The translations under genes were made by a program, and so were the position numbers. DNA of 64,000 nucleotides from Fistularia commersonii (Eukaryota > Chordata > Actinopteri > Syngnathiformes > Fistulariidae). This document shows, in pieces, positions 13,501-22,415 of this stretch (position 1 is the stretch's first letter; each line of letters begins with the position of its first letter). Under the pieces are notes generated by a model. The model made no database searches. It was given only the letters and a program-made list of their open reading frames with translations, and had not been told where the DNA came from. The stretch is taken from NCBI GenBank assembly GCA_037954325.1, contig JBBMNZ010000027.1, forward strand, positions 10,860,001 to 10,924,000. Reading direction: 5' to 3'.

Positions 13501-14792
13501 ACAAGGGATTTTATGTTATTTTTTTTACCTTTAAAGGGTGAAAAAAATTCCTATACATTTAAGCGAGTCTTGACATCTGAGGGCAAACAGCCACGGTGAC
13601 CCCACGGGCAGGAAAGCTATTTTATTTTTTCTGCAGCGACACGTTTAGCGACAAGGAAAGGAGCGCTCATAATTGTTCTTGGGTCATTGTCCGCGGCCAG
13701 TGACACATTATCCGCGGCCATGAATACGTTTTGCTGAGGGCCGATATGATTGACGCGGGCCGGGCCGACGGGGCTCCAGCCTTTGAGGCTCGCGGGGGGA
13801 AACAACATGTTGACTCTCGCCGCATGAATGGAGGCGCCGCCCGAAACAAGAGGACGGCGACCACCTTCTAGCGAGCGCTCTGTTGTGATGAGGGGTCGAA
13901 GGTAAAGCGACATTGTGTTTCCGAACAATCCCTCCACGCGACGCCCTTTCCTCGGCGACCCGAAAACAGTCCATCCGTTACGGCCTTCGCTGTCGCCGAA
14001 CAAATCGTCGGCGCCGTCGCCAGGCTCTGACCCATCGCTACATTTTAAACCGAAAGGTGTTTTGTTTTATTCTTCCCGACAAGAGGCCGTGACCTTTCCC
14101 GGGTAACTTCTCGAGCATCGTCTTCGCCGAATACGTAAAAGCGAGTCGGGCGTACGGTGCCCGCTTTCTCCTCTGTGCCAAAGAAAGTTAAAAGAGCCCC
14201 CTGCTTTTTTTTAACTTTTAAACAATTGAATGAATTAAAAAAAAAAAAAAAAAAAAACATGAATTCAGATCTTGACCGGGTGAGACGATAAAGCAAAGCA
14301 AACAATCCGGTAGAAACATAGACGACTTTTCATTTAAATTGACGATTTAACGTCGCGGATTCTCAGCCGGGAGAGGGCTTTTATTTTTGATTTTATTTAA
14401 TTTTACTGTCGATCCACCTGCAGGAACCGTGTGACTGCAGGTGGATCACCTGCCATAAAATAGAGATGACTAAATCTATCCTGGCACTCACCTCCTCCGT
14501 TCTTGTAGCACAGGTAAGGGAATCTCCACACGTTGGCCAGGTCGACTGCGAAGCCAATCACCGACAGGAGAAAGTCTATTTTCTTGCCCCAAGTTTCGCG
14601 CTCGTCCTCGGCAGGGGCCCCGGGGGGCCCGGTGCGGGGCCCGCCGGCGTCGGGGATGATGGAGGAGCTGGTGTACTGCACGCCATTCTGGTCCTTCACC
14701 AGGATCAGTTCCACCTCCTTCTTCTCCACGTTGCACTGCTTCAGCGGGGCCACCGACGAGAGCTTGTGCTCGGGCAGGATCTGGATGTTCAT
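1409..14792 (-). CDS. slc6a2: slc6a2 (noradrenaline transporter), 5' five coding exons; gene runs off the left edge
   Basis: This is a plasma-membrane Na+/Cl- coupled transporter that recovers noradrenaline into neurons (SLC6 family). Joined coding exons are 14492-14792, 10740-10871, 7113-7350, 1629-1767 and 1409-1543, giving residues 1-315 in one open frame. Visible features are the N-terminal block EVELILVKDQNGVQYTSSS, the TM1 motif GFAVDLANVWRFPYLC with the amine-contacting Asp at residue 84, TM2 GMPLFYMELALGQYNREGA, TM3, the large second extracellular loop with its Cys pair and N-glycosylation sequons, TM4 and TM5. The loop (NSPNCTDPKAINGSVLG) and GVLHLHESRGIHDLGLP resemble the noradrenaline transporter more than the dopamine transporter, and synteny with lpcat2 and mmp2 agrees. 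TM6-TM12 should lie left of position 1. The start ATG has G at -3. No frameshift or premature stop is seen. Confidence 0.95.
1629..1767 (-). CDS. slc6a2: slc6a2 coding exon 4 (TM4)
   Basis: 139 bp, from RGVLHLHESRGIHDLG to SLWKGVKSSGK, with TM4 in between (LCLVVVVFILYFSLW). The acceptor is CACCGCAG and the donor GTACAC, which ends in phase 0. Confidence 0.94.
1815..2110 (-). mobile_element. SINE-family 3' body remnant
   Basis: Contains GAGCGAGAGGCGGGGTTCACC and repeats of CATTCAC, TCTCATTC and CATATGGAGACATGCAAC type. These are the reversed body of the same SINE family, without its head. Confidence 0.55.
2521..2883. mobile_element. Tc1-like non-autonomous element (MITE), copy A
   Basis: The inverted termini are TACTGCTCAAAAAAAATAAA and TTAATTTTATTGAGCAGTGTA. 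The interior matches only the two ends of a fish Tc1-like transposon, so the transposase is deleted. A further right-end fragment lies at 2942-3008. Confidence 0.8.
5759..6050. mobile_element. palindromic MITE (CAGGACTGTCTCAGAAAATT family), copy A
   Basis: Inverted termini start CAGGACTGTCTCAGAAAATT and end TTTCTGAGACAGTCCTG, with TA on each side. The interior is AT-rich with no ORF. A second copy is at 54713-54982. Confidence 0.8.
7113..7350 (-). CDS. slc6a2: slc6a2 coding exon 3 (TM3 and extracellular loop 2)
   Basis: 238 bp. The acceptor is TATCCAG and the donor GTGAGT. It encodes TM3 (LIALYVGFYYNVIIAWSL) and the large extracellular loop. The loop holds two cysteines spaced as in the family disulphide and three sequons (NCT, NGS, NGT). 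It ends AAEYYE with the last codon split. Confidence 0.95.
7495..8465. repeat. TTCTGA/GAATCT hexanucleotide satellite
   Basis: About 1 kb built from GATTCT and GAATCT hexamers, most regular at 7965-8200 and 8268-8350. The degenerate flanks show repeated rounds of expansion. Both strands stay open in several frames (Ser-Asp/Ser-Glu or Leu-Ile/Asn-Leu repeats), which is a by-product of the hexamer. Confidence 0.92.
9455..9772. mobile_element. Tc1-like MITE, copy B
   Basis: Same family as 2521-2883 and more diverged on the left. The right terminus TTATTGAGCAGTGTA is intact. The ~55 bp to its right (ATACACTATATATACTGTTT onward) also matches the flank of copy A. Confidence 0.75.
10058..10223. repeat. 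inverted repeat with ~50-bp arms
   Basis: The left arm (about 10058-10110) contains CTTCTCGTCGTGGCAACTGG. It is the near-perfect reverse complement of the right arm (about 10172-10223, CCAGTTGCCACGACGAGAAG). The ~60-bp spacer is GC-richer. No ORF; it looks like a foldback or MITE-type repeat. Confidence 0.75.
10255..10410 (-). mobile_element. SINE-family head fragment
   Basis: Minus-strand reading gives the GCGGGACAG / CTCACGGCAAGAAG / GGTTTGATTCC / TCCAAAAACAGGCAGG blocks of the SINE head and middle. It directly follows the inverted repeat. Confidence 0.55.
10740..10871 (-). CDS. slc6a2: slc6a2 coding exon 2 (TM2)
   Basis: 132 bp, phase 1 to phase 1, from GAFLIPYILFLVIAGMPLFY to WKICPIFKG. 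The acceptor is CCTTCCAG and the donor GTGAAG. It carries the SLC6 signature around GMPLFYMELALGQ. Confidence 0.95.
10872..14491 (-). other. slc6a2 intron 1
   Basis: Mostly unique non-coding sequence. It contains a poly-T run (11070-11091), a short CA repeat (13404-13431), a poly-A run (14239-14257), and a degraded dispersed-repeat fragment near 11605-11640 (GAGGTGTCAAACTCAA). No coding potential is recognised. Confidence 0.75.
14492..14792 (-). CDS. slc6a2: slc6a2 coding exon 1 (N-terminus and TM1)
   Basis: This exon encodes residues 1-100 plus one base, from MNIQILPEHK to CYKNGG. The donor GTGAGT follows at 14491 (phase 1). The Gly/Pro-rich stretch at residues 49-61 is a variable part of the cytosolic tail. 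Asp84 in FAVDLANVW is the conserved TM1 aspartate of monoamine transporters. The frame stays open upstream but has no nearby in-frame Met, so this start is preferred. Confidence 0.95.
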
Positions 14793-14993
14793 CTCGGCGG
14801 TGCTCCTCACGGCCCCCTGCGGGTCCTGGCTGCGGCTGCGGCTGCGACGGCGGCGGCTGCGGCTGCGGACGGGATCGGCGCGCTCGGACGAGGGCGGCTG
14901 TCTCGCTGGCGAGGAGCGGACGAGCGAGGGTTCTCCGCCGGGCGTGCAACGGACGCGGTCGCGCACATGGGCTGGAGGGGGAGAGATGAGAAT

Positions 14994-15041
<48 letters not shown>

Positions 15042-15130
15042 GCACACGCACACAGGTTTTTGGAGAGGCTCGGCGTCCGTGCGTAAAGTGGAGAGGAGCG
15101 CAAATAACGCGCGGCGAGGAACGCGGATTA
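14600..15130 (-). promoter_or_regulatory. CpG-rich 5' region of slc6a2
   Basis: The first coding exon and its upstream side are GC- and CpG-rich compared with the AT-rich surroundings. The likely acceptor at 14971/14972 suggests a separate non-coding first exon farther right. No TATA box can be assigned, and the transcription start is not visible. Confidence 0.35.
14807..14968 (-). other. upstream ORF in slc6a2 5' leader (53 codons)
   Basis: A minus-strand ATG at 14966-14968 opens a 53-codon Ala/Arg/Pro-rich ORF (starts MCATASVARPAEN, ends RTRRGP). It stops 14 nt before the slc6a2 start codon. A good acceptor (CTCATCTCTCCCCCTCCAG) ends at 14972, so the ATG would lie four bases inside the leader exon if that acceptor is used. 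The peptide has no recognisable domain. Its role, if any, would be to restrain translation of the transporter. Confidence 0.4.
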
Positions 15131-15240
15131 CTATGGTTGTGTGTGTGTGGTGGTGGTGGTGGTGTGTGTGTGTGTGTGGGGGGGGGGGTTCTCGTCTGCG
15201 TGCGTGCGTGTGGGTGTGTGTGTGCGTGTGCACGGGCGCG
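14994..15240. repeat. CA/GT and GGT microsatellites upstream of slc6a2
   Basis: (CA)n at 14995-15053, then TGG/GT-rich tracts at 15137-15236 including a run of G. They lie just upstream of the likely leader-exon acceptor. Confidence 0.9.
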
Positions 15241-16554
15241 TAAAGACAAAAACAACGGGTGGAAGGAGATCCGACAAGGCGGGATAAACGCCTATGTGGA
15301 TGCGCGGCGGCTGTGGGAATTGAACCCTCAACCCTCGCTCCCCTCATGCACTATCCCACGACCCCCCCACGCCCACCCAACCTTCCAGCCCCCCCCACAA
15401 ACACCATGCACATGGAAAAAAAAAAAGCCGTCCGTGCGTACTTGGTCGCGTCTAGGTCCGCCTCTCCATGACCCGATGCCGCCGGTGTCCAGACGCGTCT
15501 GAGGGCAGGCGGCCCATCCTGGGGAAACTTTGAAGACTCGCCTCCCTTCCTCCGGCGGGGACGATATCAAATGCGAGCTTTTAAAAATCCGCTTCCTCTC
15601 TCTCCTCCACGTGATATCTTATAATTGCACACCCCCTACTCCCGCCCATCCAACCCCCTCTTCCTCCCCTCCACAGTTAGATGGCAACTTCAGGAGTTCC
15701 CATAAAGTTGCAGCTTTTTTTTTTGCAGCCAAACAGCAGGGCTGTGTTATCATTTATTTTATTTTATTTTATTTCATTTTATCTTATTTTAATATATTTT
15801 ATTTTATTTTATGTTATTTTATTTTATTTATTTTTGATGGGGAGGGGTGAAGGTTCTGGTCCACCTGTTCTATCACAAGCTCAATTTAAAAATAAATAAA
15901 TACAGGAGACACCTGTGCTAGAAGAGTAGATCCTCCATATCGCCGACATTTAACCTTCTCGCACGCACGCCGCAAAATTAGCAAAGCTTCACATTGGAAC
16001 TTGGCTCTCACGTGAAGCCAAACTTTATTTTATTTTATTTTTTGGGGGGGGGTTATGATTCGGACTTTATCTGTTTCTTCTCAGAGGCAAAGTGATCGGA
16101 TTAGGGTTTTTTCTAAGAAGCCGTAAAAGCATTGTGTTCCAATGCGTAATTCAATTCCGCGTCGGCTTTTGCCAGGAGCAATGATTTCTATTAGATATGG
16201 TTGATCAGTTCATCCCATTAAAGTCAATGAATGTCCTCTTTGCTCTTCTGGGCTTGTTTTATAAAACCCTAATGGGGCTGGTTTTGGGCGTTTCGTCCGC
16301 AAAGATTGAATAACTGCGGCGATGGTGAAGCCGAAGGACCAGGTAACAAGAAAAGGATAATATTTCTGTTTGCCCCCACCCCTCACGTTGCAGGTACATT
16401 TGCATCCGGAGCCCTGAGTTGCCAGATGTGCTGCCTTTACGCCCGATGTGACGCGTACCGCACGGCCTGTCGTACTTTGGCGCACTTGTAAATCTGTGGC
16501 GTTAGTTCAACAGCCAGGTAAGATTACAAAACAAACCCTGACTGCATCAATTGG

Positions 16555-16990
16555 ATTCATTCATTCATTCATCCAGCCATTGCGGGGATGCTGGAGTCGA
16601 TCCCAGCTGCCATTGGGCGAAAGGCGTGTCGCCAATCCATTACAAGGCGACATAGACTTTAATTCACGTCATATTTAGACAACCATTCACCCTCTCATTC
16701 ACAGATCATATAAAAAGGTGAAACCATTCACTCTCAGTCAGACATTCATTCGTCATATAAACTGTTCACGATTTCTGCCCATATCATTGAGATGTACAAC
16801 AATTCACACGTCATATGGAGACAAAAATGTTCCCTCAGTCATTTGCACGTCGCCAGTGAACCTCCTGCAGGATTCGGGCTGGAGGGGGAACCCCGAAAAC
16901 CTGAGGGAACCCACGCAGGTACTGGGAAAACACGGCGTGCATGGAAGTGAAACTGCGTTTTTTGCTGTGAGGTGGAAGCGCTAATCGCTA
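16555..16990 (-). mobile_element. SINE-family copy, expanded body
   Basis: Starts with ATTCATTCATTCATCCAGCC, then GCTGCCATTGGGCGAAAGGC and several CATTCAC/TCATATGGAGAC units, and ends in the GGATTCGGGCTGGAGGGGG and GCTGTGAGGTGGAAGCGC head blocks. It is reversed relative to the plus strand. Confidence 0.6.
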
Positions 16991-17273
16991 ACACGATTAA
17001 AACATCACCAACATGCCTCCTTCGACCCGCACTGTACCGGATCTCCCTCTCTCGTTGGAAAGGTTCAGGTGCTCCTGCGTCAAACCCCGGGATGAGAAGC
17101 TAATGCGACGGGACGCGGCCTCTCTGCGCTCGCAGTACGAAACCCCTGGGTTGAACCCGGCGCGTCTGCTCTGGGTCAGACTTACAAACCGCCATCACCC
17201 CCAACCCCCCAAATCCGCTTTTTTCACCTGATCTGAATGTAAACAGGAACCCACAGCAGCCAATGAGGGGATG

Positions 17274-17277
17274 CGCT

Positions 17278-17321
<44 letters not shown>

Positions 17322-17590
17322 AAAATATAAAAACGCACATCATGTATGTTGTTTTTAACTTTGACTTCTAGAATGCTTTGACAGTGAGGTTGCCCTTTGT
17401 TGAAAAATGACTAGTCTTAGACATATGTGTGTAAATACATATATACACACACATATATCTACATATATATATATATATGTATACATAAATACGTGTATAT
17501 ACACATTTATACAGGCAGACAATATACACATATCAACACACACGCGCACACACACACACAAACACACACACACACACACAAAAACATAAC
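17274..17590. repeat. TG/TA/CA microsatellite cluster
   Basis: (TG)n(TA)n at 17279-17318, TA-rich at 17440-17480 and (CA)n at 17541-17580. Confidence 0.85.
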
Positions 17591-17610
17591 AAAAATAACA
17601 CATACATATA

Positions 17611-17690
17611 TACTGCTCAAAAAAATAAAGGGGACACTTGGAGTTACATCGTGTTGTTTAAGTGTTCCCTTTATTTTTTGCACGCAGTAT
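17611..17690. mobile_element. minimal Tc1-like foldback
   Basis: Two opposed termini (TACTGCTCAAAAAAATAAAG and CCCTTTATTTTTTGCACGCA) are separated by about 25 bp. It is an almost bare terminal palindrome of the MITE family. Confidence 0.7.
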
Positions 17691-17705
17691 ATATATATAT
17701 ATGTA

Positions 17706-18057
17706 TACAGTGTGCAAATAAATAAAGGGAACACTAAAATAACACATCCTTGATCTGAATGAATGAAATATTCATATTAAATACTTCGTTCTTTACATAG
17801 TTGAATGTGCTGACAACAATATCACACAAAATTTTTTAATGAAAATCAAATGTATGAACCCATGGAGGTCTAGGTTTGGAGTCGCACTCAAAATAAAAGT
17901 GGAAAAACACACTGATCCAACTTTTGATATAATGTCCTTAAAACAAGTCAAAATGAATCAGTGCTGCTTCCAAAGAGGACAGTTTGATGTCACAGCAGTG
18001 CGATTGACTTGGGAGTTACATTGTGTTGAAGTGTTCCCTTTATTTTTTGGAGCAGCA
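17706..18057. mobile_element. Tc1-like MITE, copy C (reversed)
   Basis: Runs from ACAGTGTGCAAATAAATAAA to CCCTTTATTTTTTGGAGCAG. The interior is the reverse complement of copies A and B. It is followed by a (TA)n tract at 18076-18116. Confidence 0.8.
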
Positions 18058-18068
18058 TTTACACGCAT

Positions 18069-18127
<59 letters not shown>

Positions 18128-18491
18128 TACTTTTTTTGGTGTTGGTTTGCTCATTCCATGGACTTAACGTGCCATTACCACATGGTAATGGGGTCATGGA
18201 TTTAGCATTGAAGTGGGTTTGTTTTGTTCGGGCCCCCGTTAAAGCCCTCTGATTCAAAAAAAAAAAAAAAAAAAGCCTCCCCTCCCTCCTCCTCCTCCCC
18301 CCGGCCGCTGCCTCAAGAAAAGGTCAAGTGTCTTTAAGCTTCTCTTTCCCCTGAGCTTTGTTAGTATCTGTAAGGATTTAAGCAGCGAAGTAATGTTAAG
18401 TCCCCCACCTCACCACACATGCTCCATCCAATGGATGAGATAAACAAACGGACCGATTGTGGGATTTCCGTTTATGAGGGGGGTGAAGGCA

Positions 18492-18522
<31 letters not shown>

Positions 18523-21500
18523 TCTGGAAGAGGTGCACAAGCAAAAAACGTCAAATCAAAGGTGACACTCGGGGGGAAAAAAAGAAAAAAACAAATTTAA
18601 TGGCCCCGCCTGGAAAAACCCTCCTTCGACTATATATTAAAAGAGTCCTTAATTTTTTTTGGAGGGTTGGGGGAGCGGCGGGGGGAGGAAGGGTGTCACG
18701 CCCCCTCCGGTCGCTGGGATGAAGGGAAGACAAAAAAAAAAAAAAGAGCGTGAACGCGAGTGGGGTTTGAATGGCGGGTGGTAATTAGGGGGCGCGCAGA
18801 AGAAAGTGGAAGCTTGACAGCGGGAGCATTGGTGTGAGTGCTTATTGTGCTGTGAGTGAGCGTTTGACAAAAAAAAAAAAAAAAAGAAGGCAAAAAAAAA
18901 AAAAAAAAAATACAGCACCACTCTTGGGATTTCTAGGCCAGATATCGTATTCCTGCTCGGTTCTTTCCACGTTTTGTCATCGCCGGAAGAGACACAGGAG
19001 ACTCATGATACATTTCCTCTATTGCTTCCTTGAAGCGATAAGGCGAACGCCAGCTACGTTGATTTATCACGTTTTTTTTTTTTTTTTCCCACCGCGTTCG
19101 AGACGGCGTAAACATTTCCACACCCAATTTGGCCTCTAGCTAACGACTAGAAAAAAAAAAAAAAAAGAATAAATCACTTTTTGGTCTTGCTTTACGCATC
19201 CTCGCACTGACCCGTCCTCTAGAAAAAAACAAAACAAAAATAAAATCTAGAATATGGTCTGGAGGTGCACCGGGGGGATTCTGGACGGCCCTGCCTGTGC
19301 CGGGATCCTCCCCTGTTTTTACAAGCTGTCAAACAGGAAATGAGGAACAATCACTTTTCCTCAAAGAAAAACAAAGAGAGAATCAATAAGGTTTCATCCG
19401 ACACGATATGGAGACCCAACAATGAGGTCTGGAGGATCTCCCCCGACGGGCCGATGGAGCCAAAGGCGGTGTGACAAAAAGAAAAAAAATACGGCGGCCG
19501 GCTTGGAGATGAACTCCTTGCATCACTCGGGATCGGGATGATGGCGTTTCCGCGGCGTCCTCGCAAAAGAGAGGCGGCGTTGCCACGGAGGGTTCAACAT
19601 CCACCCAGCTGTGAAATACACATCTCAGGTGGCTTCCATTTACGGTGCGGCGGCGCTCCAGTCCAGTAAGATACGTGAGGTTTTTTTAAAATAAAAATTC
19701 CTGCCGTGCTGTTTTAGCTTAACGCAGCAACTCATCGGGACACCTGCAAGGTAGACCGGGCTGTATTTTATCGCCGTTTATCAACGTTTGTTGTCACGAC
19801 AGGTTCTTGGGATCAGATCCAGACCCGGATTTACTGCGTTTTGATTAACGCTTTCTGAAAGCCGTTGTAATTCACACGAGGCGAAATTGGGGCGTTTTTT
19901 GATTTTTCCGCAGGTTAAAAAAAAAAAACACGAAGTCCCCGTTCGGATGGAGACGTCCCCGTCCCGGTGTCAGATCAGTTTAACGGCGAGGCCTGTCGCC
20001 GCTGACCTTTCCGTCCGGCCCGGCGCAGCGAGTCCATATGGAGCCTGCGTCCGGTTTGGCTCCGCCGAACAGAAGCCGCTCGCTCACCCGGGTCTCCAAG
20101 AGGCCAAAATCGGATTACCGATGCATATCGCCCGCAATCTAGTGTGACAGCAGAGACCCCCGGGCGGCGGTGAAATGGATACAGCAATATACAACAGCCG
20201 TGCGGAGGGAGACGTGTAGCGCGGGGCCGGAGAGGAGCGCCGGCGCTCTGGGTGGCGCCGGATTCACGCGGTCGCCGGCGCGGTCGCCAGCGATGTGACT
20301 TGATTGATTCCACGCCGCCTCATCGATTTCGATTAAAAAGAAATGAGCCTCTCCGCGTTTGAAAAGGTTAGAACAAATTGAAAGCGGGGGGAAATGGGAG
20401 GCTGGTAATCACCGCTTCGTCTGACGGTGGGGGTTGTTAATGAAGCGGCCCGCGCTCGCCATCATTCATTTCGGCCCGTCTGTCTTCGGTGGGCGTCGAC
20501 GCGCGAGCGTTTCCGTCAAAACGTCCAGCGCTCGCATCGGCGCGAGGCGAACTGGGATTTGGTATCGCGGCCACCCACGGGAAAAATGCAGCAGAATACG
20601 GCACCTGCGCCGAGAGAAAGCTGATTCCCAAGAACGCCCTTCCTTAAGGGTGTCCTCCAAGGGAATAATTCACATTGTCTTCAATAACCCCAACAGCACA
20701 GCCGTCTCATCCATATCGTACTCCTTGATGATAAAATCTTCCAAATCGCTTCGTTATCATCCACCTGACAGGAAACAGCAGGTGGGGTCAAAGAGGGGCC
20801 CGAGCAAAAGGAAGGGAGGAAACCGCTTCGGGACTCCCGATAATTCATAAATGATCATTTCCATTGAGATACGGTGCTTTGGAACCGCTGTGAGGTCCGG
20901 CTTGAATCCCCGCGTTCTGTCTCGAGTTGATTGCGGGGCGGAAAAGCGCGGGCGTTGCTCGCCGTTTCGAAACAAGGGTGTGATTTAAAAACATGTTATT
21001 TTGCTGGTTAGAAATTAAATTTAAGTTAAAAAAAAATCAGTATCAGTAAAAATTGACTTGCACCTGGATCATGCAGTCAGTCAGAAAAGCCGTGCTTTCT
21101 CCTGTAAAAGGTTACTGCTGCCACCTAGTGGCCATTTGGAGAACTACAACCCCGCTCAAACCCATTCATCGCCTTCTCCCCTCCCTCATTATAAACAAAG
21201 TTTCCTTCAGTTTGCATATTACATACAAAACAGAGCCGCTTGTTTTCTAATTCTATTCTGGAAAGCAAACTCTGCAGTGTTAACAATAAACCACAGCTGT
21301 AATCCGCTCCCGGTAAAGTAAATATCCGCTTGTTAATCTGAAAGCGCGCCCCTCTGGAATACACCGAAGAACCGCTGTTGCCTTTTTGCTCACAAATTGC
21401 CCTATTTTTTCGGATTTGCTTTAGTGAACTTAAAGCCGCGCAGACACTCTTGCTGTCTCAGCAGCAGGCGATAAATAAATCTTCGGCGGAAATGCAAATG

Positions 21501-21993
21501 GATAACGTACAAACGCACGCAAAGCGAACCCCCGGCTAATTACACGCCGGCTTTGCGTTTTCCCGGAGAGAGTCGGGAAAATACGAAAAGTGTGATACGC
21601 AGCATGTCTGCTCTCCCAAAACACAGTCTCGATACAAAGCATCGGGTGGGTAGACCTTAATAAAGCTTGTAGACTAATTATACTGCAACGCGTGGAGCAC
21701 AAAGACTCTTTACTTATATTTAAAAAGGTTTTGGGGAAACAAACACAAAAAATAAATAAAGAAATAAATAATAATAATAATAATAATCACAAGGGGCGCA
21801 TCTTCGTCCGAGCAGGAGTACCATGGGAATAAAAGTAATTCAAGCCAAAAACATGGTAAAAATGTTTTAATTATGATCTGGGAGTGGGGGGGTGGGACTA
21901 TAAGGGTGAAGCTGCTGACATCAGAAAGTTGCAGGATTTTACACGATTAAAAAGATGGGTGCCTTCGCCCGCTTTTCTTAGCGACGCCGCTAA

Positions 21994-21999
21994 TTTATT
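21994..21999 (-). terminator. possible lpcat2 polyadenylation signal
   Basis: AATAAA on the minus strand, about 250 nt beyond the lpcat2 stop codon. Other AATAAA hexamers lie nearby in AT-rich DNA, so the choice is uncertain. Confidence 0.3.
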
Positions 22000-22113
22000 C
22001 GCTCTGCGACGGCTCCCGTACGGCAGCAACGCGTTCTATGAAGGCACTAAAAATCCAAAAACAGAAGCGCTCTGAAAAAAAAAAAAAAAAAACACAAAGA
22101 AAACGGTCTACCT

Positions 22114-22144
<31 letters not shown>

Positions 22145-22245
22145 AGCACAAGACCTAGAGTGGAGCTGCTGCGATGTGACGACTTCGCTGAAAGTCAATC
22201 GGGTGGTGGTTGTCAATCGACTGGTGCCTCGCCGCCGTTTTCCTC

Positions 22246-22415
22246 TCAGTCGTCCTTCTTATCGGAGGCGCTGTCCTCCAGGCTTTCGTCGGAGCAGGTG
22301 AACTCCGGGTCCCCCGGCCTGGCGCCCTGGATGGCCTGGTACCTCTGGAGCTCCAGGTAGGTGGTGAACAGCTTGGCGTACTCCGGGTGCGTGGTGGCGA
22401 AAGCTCGGAATTCGT
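22246..22415 (-). CDS. lpcat2: lpcat2 exon 14 (C-terminus, stop)
   Basis: 170 bp encoding EFRAFATTHPEYAKLFTTYL, an acidic/Ser tail and SDKKDD followed by the stop at 22246-22248. The acceptor is TTATTTCTCAG. The -KKDD end fits dilysine ER retrieval. Confidence 0.95.

Larger units (their letters stand above)
14973..22245. other. intergenic region between slc6a2 and lpcat2
   Basis: About 7 kb that may contain the slc6a2 promoter and a non-coding first exon. Contents recognised: a TTTTA-rich tract (15750-15835), a SINE remnant, TA/CA tracts, two Tc1-like MITE pieces, several poly-A/T runs and a CTCF-like motif. No gene is recognised between 18500 and 21800. Confidence 0.7.

Noticed and set aside
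1409..14792. Assignment as slc6a3 (dopamine transporter)
   Set aside because: The second extracellular loop and the GVLHLHESRGIHDLGLP block fit the noradrenaline transporter, and the neighbours are lpcat2 and mmp2.
14793..15347. N-terminal extension of the slc6a2 frame to give a 314-residue ORF
   Set aside because: The extension runs through (GT)n and low-complexity leader DNA and a likely splice acceptor; the family start at 14792 fits known length.
20641..20780. Possible conserved exon in the slc6a2-lpcat2 gap
   Set aside because: The best minus-strand frame is short, ends quickly and has no convincing splice sites or family match.
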